DNA of 64,000 nucleotides from Styela clava (Eukaryota; Chordata; Ascidiacea; Stolidobranchia; Styelidae), in assembly GCF_964204865.1 (NCBI RefSeq), contig NC_135252.1, positions 10,065,383-10,129,382 of the forward strand, read 5' to 3'. Below the pieces are notes generated by a model. It saw only the letters and a list, made by a program, of their open reading frames with translations. It was not told where the DNA came from and searched no databases. Below, in pieces: positions 51,012 to 62,700 of the stretch. Every line of letters starts with the position of its first letter. Positions within the stretch are counted from its first letter, which is position 1. The translations under genes and the position numbers were made by a program.

Positions 51012-52006
51012 AATTTTCCAAAAAAAAATTCACGTAACAAAATTTGTCAAAACACAACATAACGCAACAGTAAAATAAACGTAAAACGCACTGTCCGTTC
51101 ATGATCTGACATTGGGTATTTTACATTCGTGTTCAGTCAATTAAAATCTCATGATATAAATAAAAATAACAAAAGCAACAATAACAGACAAAAACACACT
51201 TCAACTCAATAACTACATTATAACATATAAAAGGTTTTATACAAGCAGCAGAGCGCAATTTTGCAGTGAATCTATGTTAAATAAATTGGTATACGGGGTG
51301 ATTGTCGATATCGTACTGCAACAATTTTTGAAAGAGTTGATAAGTTGGGTACATTTTATATAAGAATTTCCCCATACGGGTCATTCTGCTACCTTCGATT
51401 TCTATTTCGATGTGTAAAAAATTGGAGACATGGCAGCAGCAGAAGGACACGAATTCACGCAATTGAAATTATTTGATGGAGACGTGATATAGGCCGATAT
51501 TGCTACGCTTTGGCATACTGTCAATCTAAGCTTGTTTCGGATAAAATTCTACACTCCAGTATAGAAATCGATGGCATAACTATTATTACATTCTAGTTTT
51601 GTATTGTTTTTCAGCATGTTAATTGTTTAAACACCATTGATTTGAATGATTTAAGTTCCCTCAATTTAAATCGAAACACAAAGATAAAACATTCACATGA
51701 AAATGAATGAACAGTTATAAACTTCACCAAGACAAAAAAAACTTTTAAGCATTCTGCAAATTTTTAAACAGTATAATTTGATGGCACTGTCATGTAAATA
51801 AGAAAAAGCAAAAATGAATTCATCAAATTGAAACGACACAATGCATTGGACATTACAAAGAAAACTTCATCAAAAACTAAAAATTCTAATTCTTGGCACT
51901 CGCCAAAGATGTACACGTGATTTGTGACAAAGTTTTTCGATTCTTAATTAGTAGTTGAAATGCCAGGACAGGACTTGAGCTGATTTTCTTCATTAAAAAT
52001 GCACGT

Positions 52007-53002
52007 TTAAGCCAACTTCTTCTTCCCGGTTGCATTCGCTTTGGAGCGAATAGCGAGTGGCAGGCTATTTCGTCGGTCTGGGTTCAAAGGGCAGTGGCCA
52101 ATGGTGTGTGCGTTGTTGGCCGTTGCGTCACACAAAGGACACACGTAACTTCGGAGTACAGGGCATGTAACCCGTCCAATTGGGTCCTTCAGTTGATGAG
52201 ACAAATACCATTCTTTCACTTCCTTGTTGTTCTTGCAAAACGAACAGCCCACATATCGTGTTGGTTGACTTACATTGCTTGGCAGCATGTTTTTCATTTG
52301 GTGTCTATTAAGATCAGAATTTTTTGGCTGTTGTTCCACATTCTCAAACTTTTTCACTTTCTCATCATAAGATGCTGCAACCTTTGCAAGTGCAGCTGTG
52401 AGCGAGGCGATATCCATCCAATCGTTCGATTTGTTTTCTCTCATTCCTGCCTGTGGCTTGATAAATGGTTGATTTTCGAAATTTGGCGGTTTGCCATGTG
52501 TAAGGTTATATTTGTAGAGAATGGCATCCAATGCTGCATGAATGGCGGCATCGTTAGAGTTTGCATTCATCTGTGGAGATTTATGCTCTGAGCGCTCAAC
52601 TAAAGGAGTTACGAAAGAACTTTTGTTGCGATTCAATATGTCAGTATCACATGCAGGGAACGGCTTTGGAAATGATGGCATACTGATTGGTTCCCTCTTT
52701 TGCAATGTAACTCCACGTCCGAACAGTCTCTCTACGTCGGATAATGCGATATCGTTGTGCCTCAGAAGCCCCGTCTGTCTAGTCTCGGGCGACGTTGGTA
52801 AAGAATAGTTGAAGCTGGTAGAATCACTTCTTTTTCCGCTATCTTCGACGCCGTAAACAAAAGGGACTTTTTCCAACAAAAAGTCACGTTTATCGAATAA
52901 AGACTTCATTAGAAAAAATGAACCTTCATTTTTTCCGACCACGTTGGACAATCCCAAATAGTCGTTGAACATGTCATAAGAATCCACATCAACTTTGTCC
53001 AT
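52007..53002 (-). CDS. NANOS: Nanos, CCHC zinc-finger translational repressor
   Basis: 331 aa from ATG 53002. The C-terminal zinc finger has both CCHC modules: C253, C256, H269, C280 and C288, C291, H299, C304 (CSFCKNNKE, GRVTCPVLRSYVCPLC, NAHTIGHCPLN). This is the nanos signature. The N-terminus (residues 7-20, SYDMFNDYLGLSNV) resembles the NOT1-interacting motif of vertebrate Nanos proteins, with Phe where that motif usually has Trp, so recruitment of the CCR4-NOT deadenylase is likely. Nanos acts with Pumilio to silence mRNAs in germ cells and early embryos. The CDS is in one exon. The frame remains open upstream to an ATG at 53167, which would give 386 aa. I prefer 53002 because the motif follows it directly, and the TTTCTTCTTTTTGCATGCAG just upstream could be a splice acceptor for a 5' exon. 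Confidence 0.93.
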   Translation of the reverse strand: MDKVDVDSYDMFNDYLGLSNVVGKNEGSFFLMKSLFDKRDFLLEKVPFVYGVEDSGKRSDSTSFNYSLPTSPETRQTGLLRHNDIALSDVERLFGRGVTLQKREPISMPSFPKPFPACDTDILNRNKSSFVTPLVERSEHKSPQMNANSNDAAIHAALDAILYKYNLTHGKPPNFENQPFIKPQAGMRENKSNDWMDIASLTAALAKVAASYDEKVKKFENVEQQPKNSDLNRHQMKNMLPSNVSQPTRYVGCSFCKNNKEVKEWYLSHQLKDPIGRVTCPVLRSYVCPLCDATANNAHTIGHCPLNPDRRNSLPLAIRSKANATGKKKLA

Positions 53003-53895
53003 CCTAATTTTAGATAGATTTTTCTCACTGCATGCAAAAAGAAGAAATATATGGAACAGCGTACAAGAAGACTGTTTAGTAAAAACGGTCGAGAACCCCA
53101 AAATATAAAACTGCCAGCCCGCACGATTCAGAACTGTGGTTTTTAGTTTCGTCCCGTGGTGGGTCATTTGAATAAGTTATTCGGAAATACGACTTCCATT
53201 AGGGTTCAAATCTCCCAAGTGCCGCATTATTTTCGCTTTCGAACAATCGCCACATTATACTTCAAATTATGGCGCACATGCACCTTCTATTGCTGTGTTA
53301 ACAGCCTTCCACAAATATATTATCAAACAATTCATTGTTTTTATTTACTTAATATCAATGTGAAGGATGATGTTGTTTATGTATCATGGGTCATGATTCA
53401 TGGCCAAAGCGTTAAAATCAAATATCAACTTCGTTGCCCGGAGGTACGTCGTCCAATTGACGATCTGATAAGCGAGTACAAAATTTATTCTTAGTTTCAA
53501 TACCTTTTGGATAAAGCTGCTCACAGAAAAATATGCCTTCGAACACGAGCAGCGGCGCAGCCCCAATCGAATTTCGTATTTGCAATGACGTTTAACATTA
53601 AATTCCTTAAAGCACTTTGGAATGTTTGATCTTCGTCGCAAACTTCCCTTTGTTTCCCAGACATTTTTAAATTATAAAAATCGAAATTCATCAAGTAAAT
53701 GACATAGAACTGACGCTACTTATTACAATACAAGAGCCGTACAGCAGCACTTGTTGCCACATAAATCCGTGTGGAGGCAATGATAAACTTAAGATCATTT
53801 TTTGTTTTATGCATTAAAAGTCAGGTGATTTGAGGGCCGCAAAAAATAGTTCGCAGTCCGCATTTGGCCCGCTGGCCGCAGTTTGCCGACCCCTG
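53003..53895. other. Nanos upstream region ending in a hAT fragment
   Basis: It probably includes the nanos promoter or a 5' non-coding exon. The plus-strand frame at 53156-53494 has no motif. 53830-53895 (GGGCCGC... ending TTTGCCGACCCCTG) is the right end of a hAT element of the same family as 3551 and 58078. No left end was identified. Confidence 0.5.
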
Positions 53896-55540
53896 GTCTA
53901 CATAAATACGAGGCAGGATAAATTGTGGAAATCGTCGCGTCTGGATAACGATAACACTCTGTAAATTAAAGGTTCAATAGACAGCTTTTTGTTAGATACG
54001 GTATTCTTATACACAGCTATGACGGACGGTGATGTCGAAAGACCGTGCTCCTCGTACGATTAAAACGTCTTTCGACCATTAATCGCCAAAGTACAGAACT
54101 AGACTACACAAATTCTCTCCTGTCTTCTGGGACTAGCAATCCATCGGTCGCCAGCTAAACCGAATACAAGTCACAAATTAGACTATAGAAATTTTATTAT
54201 CGTGCATAATCATACAAGCAACCTCGAAATGCTAATTTCTAGCTTCTTCACTTAACATATACTTAGACAGCAGACCCTACACGCAGCCAACTATCAGCAT
54301 ATTTTTGCTGAAAATACCATAAACCAGTAAACAGATAAATACTATGTCAGTCAAAACTTCGACAACAGACAACTCCTATAGAAATGGCGGGAGGTACGTG
54401 ACATCACTTGCATGTGCCTATCATGAGTTTGAAATTGTGACGTCATAAACGATAACAATGACTCACAGTAGATATTTCACGTGACTGAGCGTTTTCTGTT
54501 AACGAATGATGGCTCTTGCACCCTCCTGATCTATTGTTATGGCTTTGCTTGCTCGACGTACAGTCGTACGGTTTTGTCCGACGACCTGTCAGCCTGTCTG
54601 TTATTGGTTACAGAGGAGATTCAACCCCTACCATAATTCAGTAATTGTCTGACCGTGGTCGATACAGCAATAGGCTATCTGAATATCATGCGGAAGAGTG
54701 AAACAATCGAAAAGACTGAAAACAGGAGTCTAGCGAAGTAAACGTCTTAAGTTAACTGCTTAAAATGTAAAATACGGTACAGCCCAAATTTTTATATTTT
54801 TTTTAGTTTTTCCATCTTGTCAGTCTTGTAAGGAACGTTACCTCTACTACTGTACTAGCAGACTAGGTTATATCCAGATATCCTATTTCAGTATTTTGTA
54901 TGGGACGTATAGACATACCGGTAGGCTACCGGTACTGCGGTACCAGTATCGGCTTAGTTGAACAGTTAAAAATTGAGTAGGTTGGATTTTAACCAAACGC
55001 CAGAAACGCGTCTGTCGATAATTTCGTACCGCGCCAGACTGAATTCTGGAATTAGAAATAAACTTAATTACTTGAAGACTTAAAAAAACAAAACTTTATA
55101 CCACATTTTTGTTTGGCGTTATTTAACCAGATATGGCATTGCGGCATGTTTGATGTTATTTGAGCAATTACTGAATTATGGCGTTTACTTTGCTAGACCA
55201 CAGAAATAATATGCTATTTAATCTTTAAACGGAGTAGCCGTCCGTACATTCAGACAGTCTGACAGTTGAACCCCATGTCCTTTGGTCCTTGCAGCCGTTT
55301 ACTAAGGAAAAGAAAGTCTAAAGTAATTCTATTCACTTCTGGAACAAGAAAATTGTAAATTTTGGTGCTAACTCTATGTTAAGAAAGATTTTCACTTTGA
55401 CTCCTGGTAGTAAAATAAATTTTAATATACAGATATAGCTTTGAACTCTAATTTTGGCAGTAGAAACTTTGGCGTATCACATAATCAGTCCTACTTTTAC
55501 ACCCCAAGTACAGAAGTAATTAATATTTCACGGCTTATAT
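53896..55540. other. Intergenic, nothing recognised
   Basis: No ORF or repeat unit that I can support. The base composition is slightly less AT-rich than the intron regions. Confidence 0.4.
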
Positions 55541-56194
55541 CATTGGTTCTCAAACTGGGGTCCGCGAACCGATCTTAGGAGGACCGCGACACAATTTTAA
55601 ACTCGACGCAGAAGCACTTTGATTTGAAGTAAAATTTAGATTTCATGCTTTTACAGTGTTTGTCCAAAGCACGACAAGCTCTACCGAAGACATTATTACA
55701 TAACAAACGTTGGTAAACGTGGCAAGTCAGAAAATCAGAGCGTATTGTCTATGGAAGGCGTGTGCATCTGATTTCTAAATGTTCTCGGGGTAATTTAAAA
55801 TCCCCCCTCCCCCGTTCTGGAGGAAAAGAAAAACCACAGTCTTATTCTGATGTCGCTAAGATAGTACTAAAATGCTCATTCCCTTTGCAACAACTTACGA
55901 ATGTGAGGCAGCTTTTTCTTCGTTACTCGCTATTGAAACAAAATGTTGAAACAGAATAGACGTGAATTACGATATGAGAGTTGCATTATCCAAAACAGAA
56001 TCCCAAGATAGAAGAACTGGTTGGAGCCAAACAAGAGCACCCATCTCATTGAACTGTGTCAATGTCATTCAATATATAAATGCTTGATATACCACGTTGC
56101 TGTTTGTTTCCATTTCTTTAGTGGACCGCGAGTCATCAAAAAAATTGAACGGGGGCCGTTATGCATAATTTTTCAAAAAGTTTGAGAACCACTG
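55541..56194. mobile_element. hAT element deletion derivative with transposase remnant
   Basis: The ends CATTGGTTCTCAAACT and AGTTTGAGAACCACTG are inverted repeats. The flanks GCTTATAT and GTTTATAT are an 8-bp duplication with one mismatch. Inside, about 55880-55975 on the plus strand reads FATTYECEAAFSSLLAIETK, then a stop, then NRIDVNYDMRVALSK. This is the C-terminal dimerisation block of hAT transposases of the ZBED5/FAM200-like group. Frameshifts and stops make it non-functional, and most of the transposase is deleted. Confidence 0.8.
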
Positions 56195-56787
56195 GTTTAT
56201 ATGACTCCTGAAAGTAGAAAACAGCCGTTTTTTCTTTTGCAATGCCAAACCCACAACCTTCTAATCCATGTTGAATTTCATAACTACTAGGCGTTGAACA
56301 TTATGCCATGACCATAGTTGAACCATGTATTATTTCATTATTGTTCTTTTTTGGGATTCAGGAAGTATTTGAATGTTATCAAATGTTGGCTAATTTGCCT
56401 TTACTCCCCATTATTTTTCTGCCATAAATAGCAAAAATATTAACCAAGGTTTCCTCTATTTTTACATAATAATCTACAATATTGACTTTATTTACAATGC
56501 TTTTAATATAAATGTTTTTTCGGGAAGATTTTGGCCAAAATAATGAGGCAGCACTAGTAATCGACGAGAAAAAAAATCTATCAATTTTGTTTAATTTTCA
56601 AATAACACTTTGATTAATGCTGTCCTTTTGACTTTATACATTGCAGCATTGGGCTTTTAACAAAGCTGATTGGTCATCCAATTTGTCTGAATACGATATA
56701 TACATAATCGTGCTAAGCTCAGCATTATTTTTATAAAAAATTCAATTGTTTATATGTTGCACAGATACTAAATAGTTCACTTTTATT
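56195..56787. other. ALIX upstream region
   Basis: Intergenic; presumably includes the ALIX promoter and 5' UTR. AT-rich, no clear TATA box or other element. Confidence 0.4.
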
Positions 56788-59700
56788 ATGGCATATACTT
56801 TGGAGGCTGGGAGATTTGCAACGGTACCTTTGAAACGATCAAGTGATGTGGATTTGATAAAACCAATAGAAGCTTTTGCCAGAAATACATTCGACAAGGT
56901 CTGATTTTTATGTATTTAGATATACAAATGGGTATCTTTAGTGGTCGACTTGAACTTATTCTGGGACAAAATTTGTTGTTGTTTGGCAGGTATACCCTTG
57001 GTATAATGAAAACAAACTTGTTAGACTTTCGATTGATTTATATTTTTTGATATATGCTGGTTGATAATTTGAAGAATACTTCAATTCAGATTTTCAGTAG
57101 TTGTTATTATCGTCTGATTGCATGGGAACATTTGAAAAATCAGACCCAAGAGTTTTAAAATCTCTCTTCTAAATCACTGGCATGCGACAGGCGACCCGCG
57201 CGCCACAACCTGGCTTTCTAAGTCATTAAGTGTGGCCATTTTTTTTTGAAAAGCCGCTCACGTGGGTGAAGATAAATTGTTTTTTGCTCTTGTCGATGTA
57301 TTTAAATCTTCCACCGTTTTCCCGGTCTCTTAATAATTACTGCAAGGCTAAGCAGTAGCCGCATTCTCTTTTCTTGCCTTCCTGTTCGAATAAACTAAAT
57401 TTTTTGTGTGGCCTGGCTAGATTTCTGAAATTAGTTATATGGCCTCCAACCAGAAATGTTGCACACACTGGGCCTAAATAAGTTTCAAGTTGATGGTAGC
57501 TCATTAAAACAATATTTCTCACCAATTTAATAATGCACATTGCGTAATTATTGTTATACGATTGTGTTTATATTAACTTTCTCTCATGGTCGCATATTTA
57601 TCTTAGGTTGATGATGACTTGAAAAAGCAAATAAAAGAATTCAATAGTCTCAGAAAATCAGCCGTTGGGAAAACACAGGATAGAAGTGTTAGCTCATTAA
57701 ACACTTTGTTACAGTTAGTAGTATTTTTTATTGAATATGACCTATTTCTATTCTTACAATAGTGTGAACCTTTGAATGGATGTTGAATATACCTTCAACA
57801 AACTATTATTCTAAATATATTGATTACCATATTTGAATCCACATTATTGATTACCATATTTGAACCACATTTGAAAATAAAAATTGAAATAGATATAGCC
57901 ATGCTTATATACTTGTAACGTTATAATATAATTTAGTCTACACGTAAATTCTTTTGCGTAAAGAGTATAATCGACAAAACGGCCGTTTTGTTACTATAAT
58001 TCAGTGAAGCGTTCCGGGCCGGATTATATTGCTTCGCGGGCCGGATCCGGCCTGCGGGCCGTAGGTTGCCGACCCCTGATGTAAACCAAATTCTTTTGAC
58101 AAAGATAGTTAGAACAGAGAGTTTTTTAATGCATGAAACATGCATTATCCATAGTATACTGGTTTTCACATGAAGGAGGCAGTTCCTAATTCCATCTATA
58201 TATTTTCAAACTTAAACTTATTTCAGGTATTATGATCAATTTTCTGCACTTAATCGTAAAGTGCCATTTCGAGAAAGCGGAGGTGTGAATGTATTATTTG
58301 CATGGAAAGATGCACTTGATAAAGGATCTCTTTTTAGTGGATCGGCTAAACTCGGTAAGTCATAAAATCAATTTTCATGTTTTTGTACACTTGTTAAATG
58401 TACTGTCTGTGACGTTATGTTGATCAATACCTTGGAACAAATGTACGACTGACTGCATGTGACGAGTTTGCATTGCTGCATGTTGATAGAATATTACAAT
58501 AATATATTGTTGCATGGTCTCCGTGATAAATGCATATCGATTCAGTTGTATTCATCTTGGGGAAACCCCCATATAAGCTAGATACAAATTGCGTGAAATG
58601 ACATCTATAATTTTATAGGTATTTATCAGAACAAATTTTCGTTTTGGATTACCATATTGTATGATCATACAATTATTCACCTGGTTGATGAGAGGGGGTA
58701 TACCAGGGTGGTCCAAACCCAGGTGGTATTATCTGTGGCCCGTGTCGCCTTTGCTGAAGGGTAATCAAAAAATCGCATTTGGTGTTGTTTTGTCATAAAA
58801 ATAACAGAAAATCTTTTCGACATCTTGTTACATCACTAATGTCACTGAATTGACTAGTGTCACGGCTAGCTGAAGCAACTAGCGAAGTTGAATTGAGAGT
58901 GATTGGGTAGTCCAAATTGTTCACTGGCTTTCTATCTATTTGGTTGCGAATATATTCCAACAGTAATAACGAGAATATCGGTCAGAGACCGAAGACTTAT
59001 CGATTGAAAGTTAGGGGATCCCCAAAACAGCGCTCCTACTCCATAGTGACACCTTGTGTCCCATCACTAATTAATTAATAACTCGCTAATTATACGGCAT
59101 ATTTCGCCCAAAATCAATGGGCTTCTGGTCCGAGATAAGATTAAAATCGATAAGTCATAACTAAACATGATAGCCTACCTAAATATTAATGTTATGGCCT
59201 TGGAATATAATTCGTTCTGGTGATGTTTTGCAGCCAGCCTGAACAGTATTACAAAAAATTCTTCTAATATTCAGAAAAATTAGTAATTACTCTCCTGAAC
59301 CTTACATCTGGTAAAATATGATAATCAATCATTCAGCAGTTATGGCAAATATAATCTAAAACGGCATTTTGCTATCATGTGAGCAATGAGCATTTCCAAA
59401 TTTTGAGGGATTTTGCTTTGAGAACCTCATCAATGTTCGAGAGCACTTACATTTGCGGGAGTACCGTCTCCATTATGAAGAGTTTGAAATCTTACATTAT
59501 TAAATGTAGATATAGCAAAACTTTTCCATGTTTTTGTAATTTTTGCTGGCATATTTTGTATGATTTAGCTTGATAAATGACAAACAATGATCAATTGTTA
59601 TAACCGAGATAACCATAATTTCGTACGTCACTAGTGTGTAAAGGTCAAGCATCTTTTTCTGATATATATAAACTTATATTCTTTAACTCTCCCCTAGAAT

Positions 59701-62700
59701 ATATTTCAATTTTGAAATCTACATCGGTCCATGAAGTAGTAGGAAACTTATGGGATATGAACTTTTTCATTTTTTTTTTATATAAATGGGGAACAAAAAT
59801 TCAACCACCGGTAGTTTCTTAAAAGGTGCTAAAAGATAATATTCATATATTCACTTCTTCACCGAAAATTTTATTCAGTATTAATTATCGCCTCTTTATT
59901 AATAACCATGTAGTATGATGAAATAGGAAAACTACTTTAGGGCCATATAGTATGATATGTAATATATCAAATAATCAGAATTGTTTTAAGATTTACATCT
60001 ACTGTTTTTCCATTATGATAAAGAAAAGCTTTCAGAAAAATGATTGTTTGTTTTATTTCACAATTGAAACAAAGCAATTTGAATAATTGGTTGAACGTTG
60101 CCTGTGCAAAAAATCCATTGGAATTCCCTAGTAAAATTTTTGAACGAAGCTTTTAATAATACAATGCCTCAAAGCGTATTAATACCAACTGTTGGAATGT
60201 AAAATTGTAATAGTTTTGTATGAGATCGAATATTAAAATAATGAAATTAAACACTGTAAAAACAATATTGTCTATTCTGAAACCTGTATGAACTTGCCAA
60301 CCAAATGTAGAAATTTAATTTCTGTGTATACAGGCTATGCTCTTTATTAATAAGGCAAAGGTAAAGCCTTCATTTAATCATTGCTTTTTGTAAACACTAT
60401 GCTTTATCTTGTTTGCTTTAACTCTACCTTTGTTTAACTTGATGTACGATATAATGTTCAGCCATGAGTGATCAGACAAAATTTAGAAGCTAAAACATAT
60501 TCACATCACATACTCAATCGTGATATAGTATTTGGCTGTGCGGAAGAGTGTATTAGACTTTTCCAGTCATTATTTCCTAAAAAGTTGAACAACTGACCGA
60601 CAATTCACTAGTTTGAAAAAATATTAAATTTGTGGATAGCACATCATCCACCTTCCGTATTATCTTCCACCTTCCATTGTTGTCTATATGTGGCGATTGA
60701 CTTTGTGATGCCCTAAATTTTATTCAAATTTGTTTATAAATTTTTCTTTATATGTTGAGGTATGTTTCTATAATTTCATGTGTCTCATATTTACAGCTTT
60801 GCCTTCTGGTGAATATGAAAGACTATGCGTTATCTTCAATATTGCTGCTTTAAAGGGTCAAATTGCAAGCGATTCCAATTTGAGTACAGATGATGGTTTG
60901 AAATCAGCAGCTTTGCATTTTGCGGTCAGTTAATTTCTTTATTATAAATTTTGTCATTTTGTAGTTCCTTTGTAATTTCGATGAGATGTTGTGTGGCGTT
61001 CATTATACCTACATGACAAAAAATTTGTGCCTAAAAGTTCTTTTTAAGAAATTTAGTCAAGTGAAATTACTAACTGAAATGTTTTCTGGGTACTCCCATA
61101 GTGTGTGTACCAGGTTAGGGTTAGGCCATAATTTTATTCTGATTTTCCTTATTTTAGTTCGATCACGAGTTCGTGCACTGTCTGTGTTAGCCAAGTGAAT
61201 AGACTCCCAACCCTCTGGCCATAGTTTTCAGTCCCTTTACACAACTTGTTGTAAAGTAGGCAAACAAAATTATTTACCTCCATATTGGTACACACACTTC
61301 TGGAACGCTGTTTTCTGACCATATTGACATGGACTGTATTCAAGTCTCTTGTCAATCGGCCTCTATTAACATGCAATTCTACAATTCTATATGAGGTAAA
61401 TAGCTCTTTGTACTTCAGTGGTCCCCGTAACTTCGCTTGAGATTAATCATCTTTAATAGTTCTGAGCGAGTGCTTGTGACCTTGCTTTGAGGAAATTTTC
61501 TTAAAAAAGTTTATTAACGATTTTTTTGGAATCTGAACTAGAAATATTGTTCTTGTACCATTTCTCTTCAAATCATTACGCTACTTGCAGGAGTCAGCTG
61601 GAATGTTTCAGTATATAAAAGAGCATGTCATGTCGGCTGTTAATCAAAACCCAACTCAAGATATATCAGTCGAAGTACTTGGAGCATTCAAATCCATAAT
61701 GGTAGCACAAGCTCAAGAGTGTTTTTATGAAAAGGCAAGCTCAGGTGGGACAACATTAAAAGTCTACTTGATTAATTTTTCAATGCCATGATACACAACA
61801 TATGTTATTAGAATAAAAAATTCAAAGATGCTAATATGCTAATTTATAGTATTTGACCTGAGAAAAAACTTCACTGCAGTTCTAGATAGCCTTTATAGAT
61901 TATGTTCGACTTTTTTTATTGTTGCCTACTTACTTCCCATTTTGGTTTTTTCAATCATACTTAACATTTACACACATCTAACCACAGGACCATATTTATC
62001 AGTAACAATGTCAAAATAATACATTTTATACTTTGGATATATAATTGATTCATGCCATAATTCCCAAACAATTAAGCAATTCAGCTATATCAGTAAACCT
62101 ATACAGTGAACAATATATATATTGCCATAATGGGCTGTATTTTAGCTTTTTTTTCTCTTTAATCCCTTTTTTTTTATCAAAAATATACTTCTTATGAGAG
62201 GTTGCCTCACTGGCTTTTGTATATGCCTATTAAATAACATAAAGTTTTACCATCTTGCTCTTGTTTATTTTAGATAAAATGAAGCCGGATATATTAGCAA
62301 AAGTTGCTAACCAGGCTGCAACATTGTATTCAGAAGCGAGCAAGGCTGTCACAGAAACTAACAATATTTTACCCAAAGATATCCTTTCTTCCCTTTCATT
62401 GAGGCATGACAAATTTTTGGTGAGGAAACGTTTGTGTTTTTTATGCTCAAACTGTTTTGAAATTATACTTGAATTTGTGGACTATGGTACATGCGTAAAT
62501 TGTTGAATATTTTCAACTTTTGGGATTTGAACTTCTTACATTGTTTCGTATTAACACCCCATTTTATTGTCATTGTGACAGTGTTTTGCTCAATTTCATC
62601 AAGCTGGTGTCGCTCATGGCAACAAGAAATATGGAGAGGAAATAGCAAGATTGAAGGTATGTTTTGCCATGATCTATAGATATTCGCATACACAGTACTT

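Larger units (their letters stand above)
44584..52006. other. Homeobox 3' region and gene-poor interval
   Basis: The homeobox 3' UTR probably ends after AATAAA at 44740-44745. Beyond that I see no recognisable gene in 7 kb, only short frames without motifs. It holds a poly(G)/hAT end near 50465-50550 and the 37-bp tandem repeat at 50901-51011. Confidence 0.5.

Noticed and set aside
52094-52591. 165-codon plus-strand ORF
   Set aside because: Antisense shadow of nanos.
53003-53167. N-terminal 55-residue extension of nanos
   Set aside because: Open by chance upstream; the NOT1-type motif starts right after ATG 53002 and a possible splice acceptor lies between. Kept as an alternative only.
53195-53225. 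GGGTTCAAATCTCCC, resembling a tRNA T-loop/B box
   Set aside because: No A box, no acceptor-stem pairing at the expected distance.
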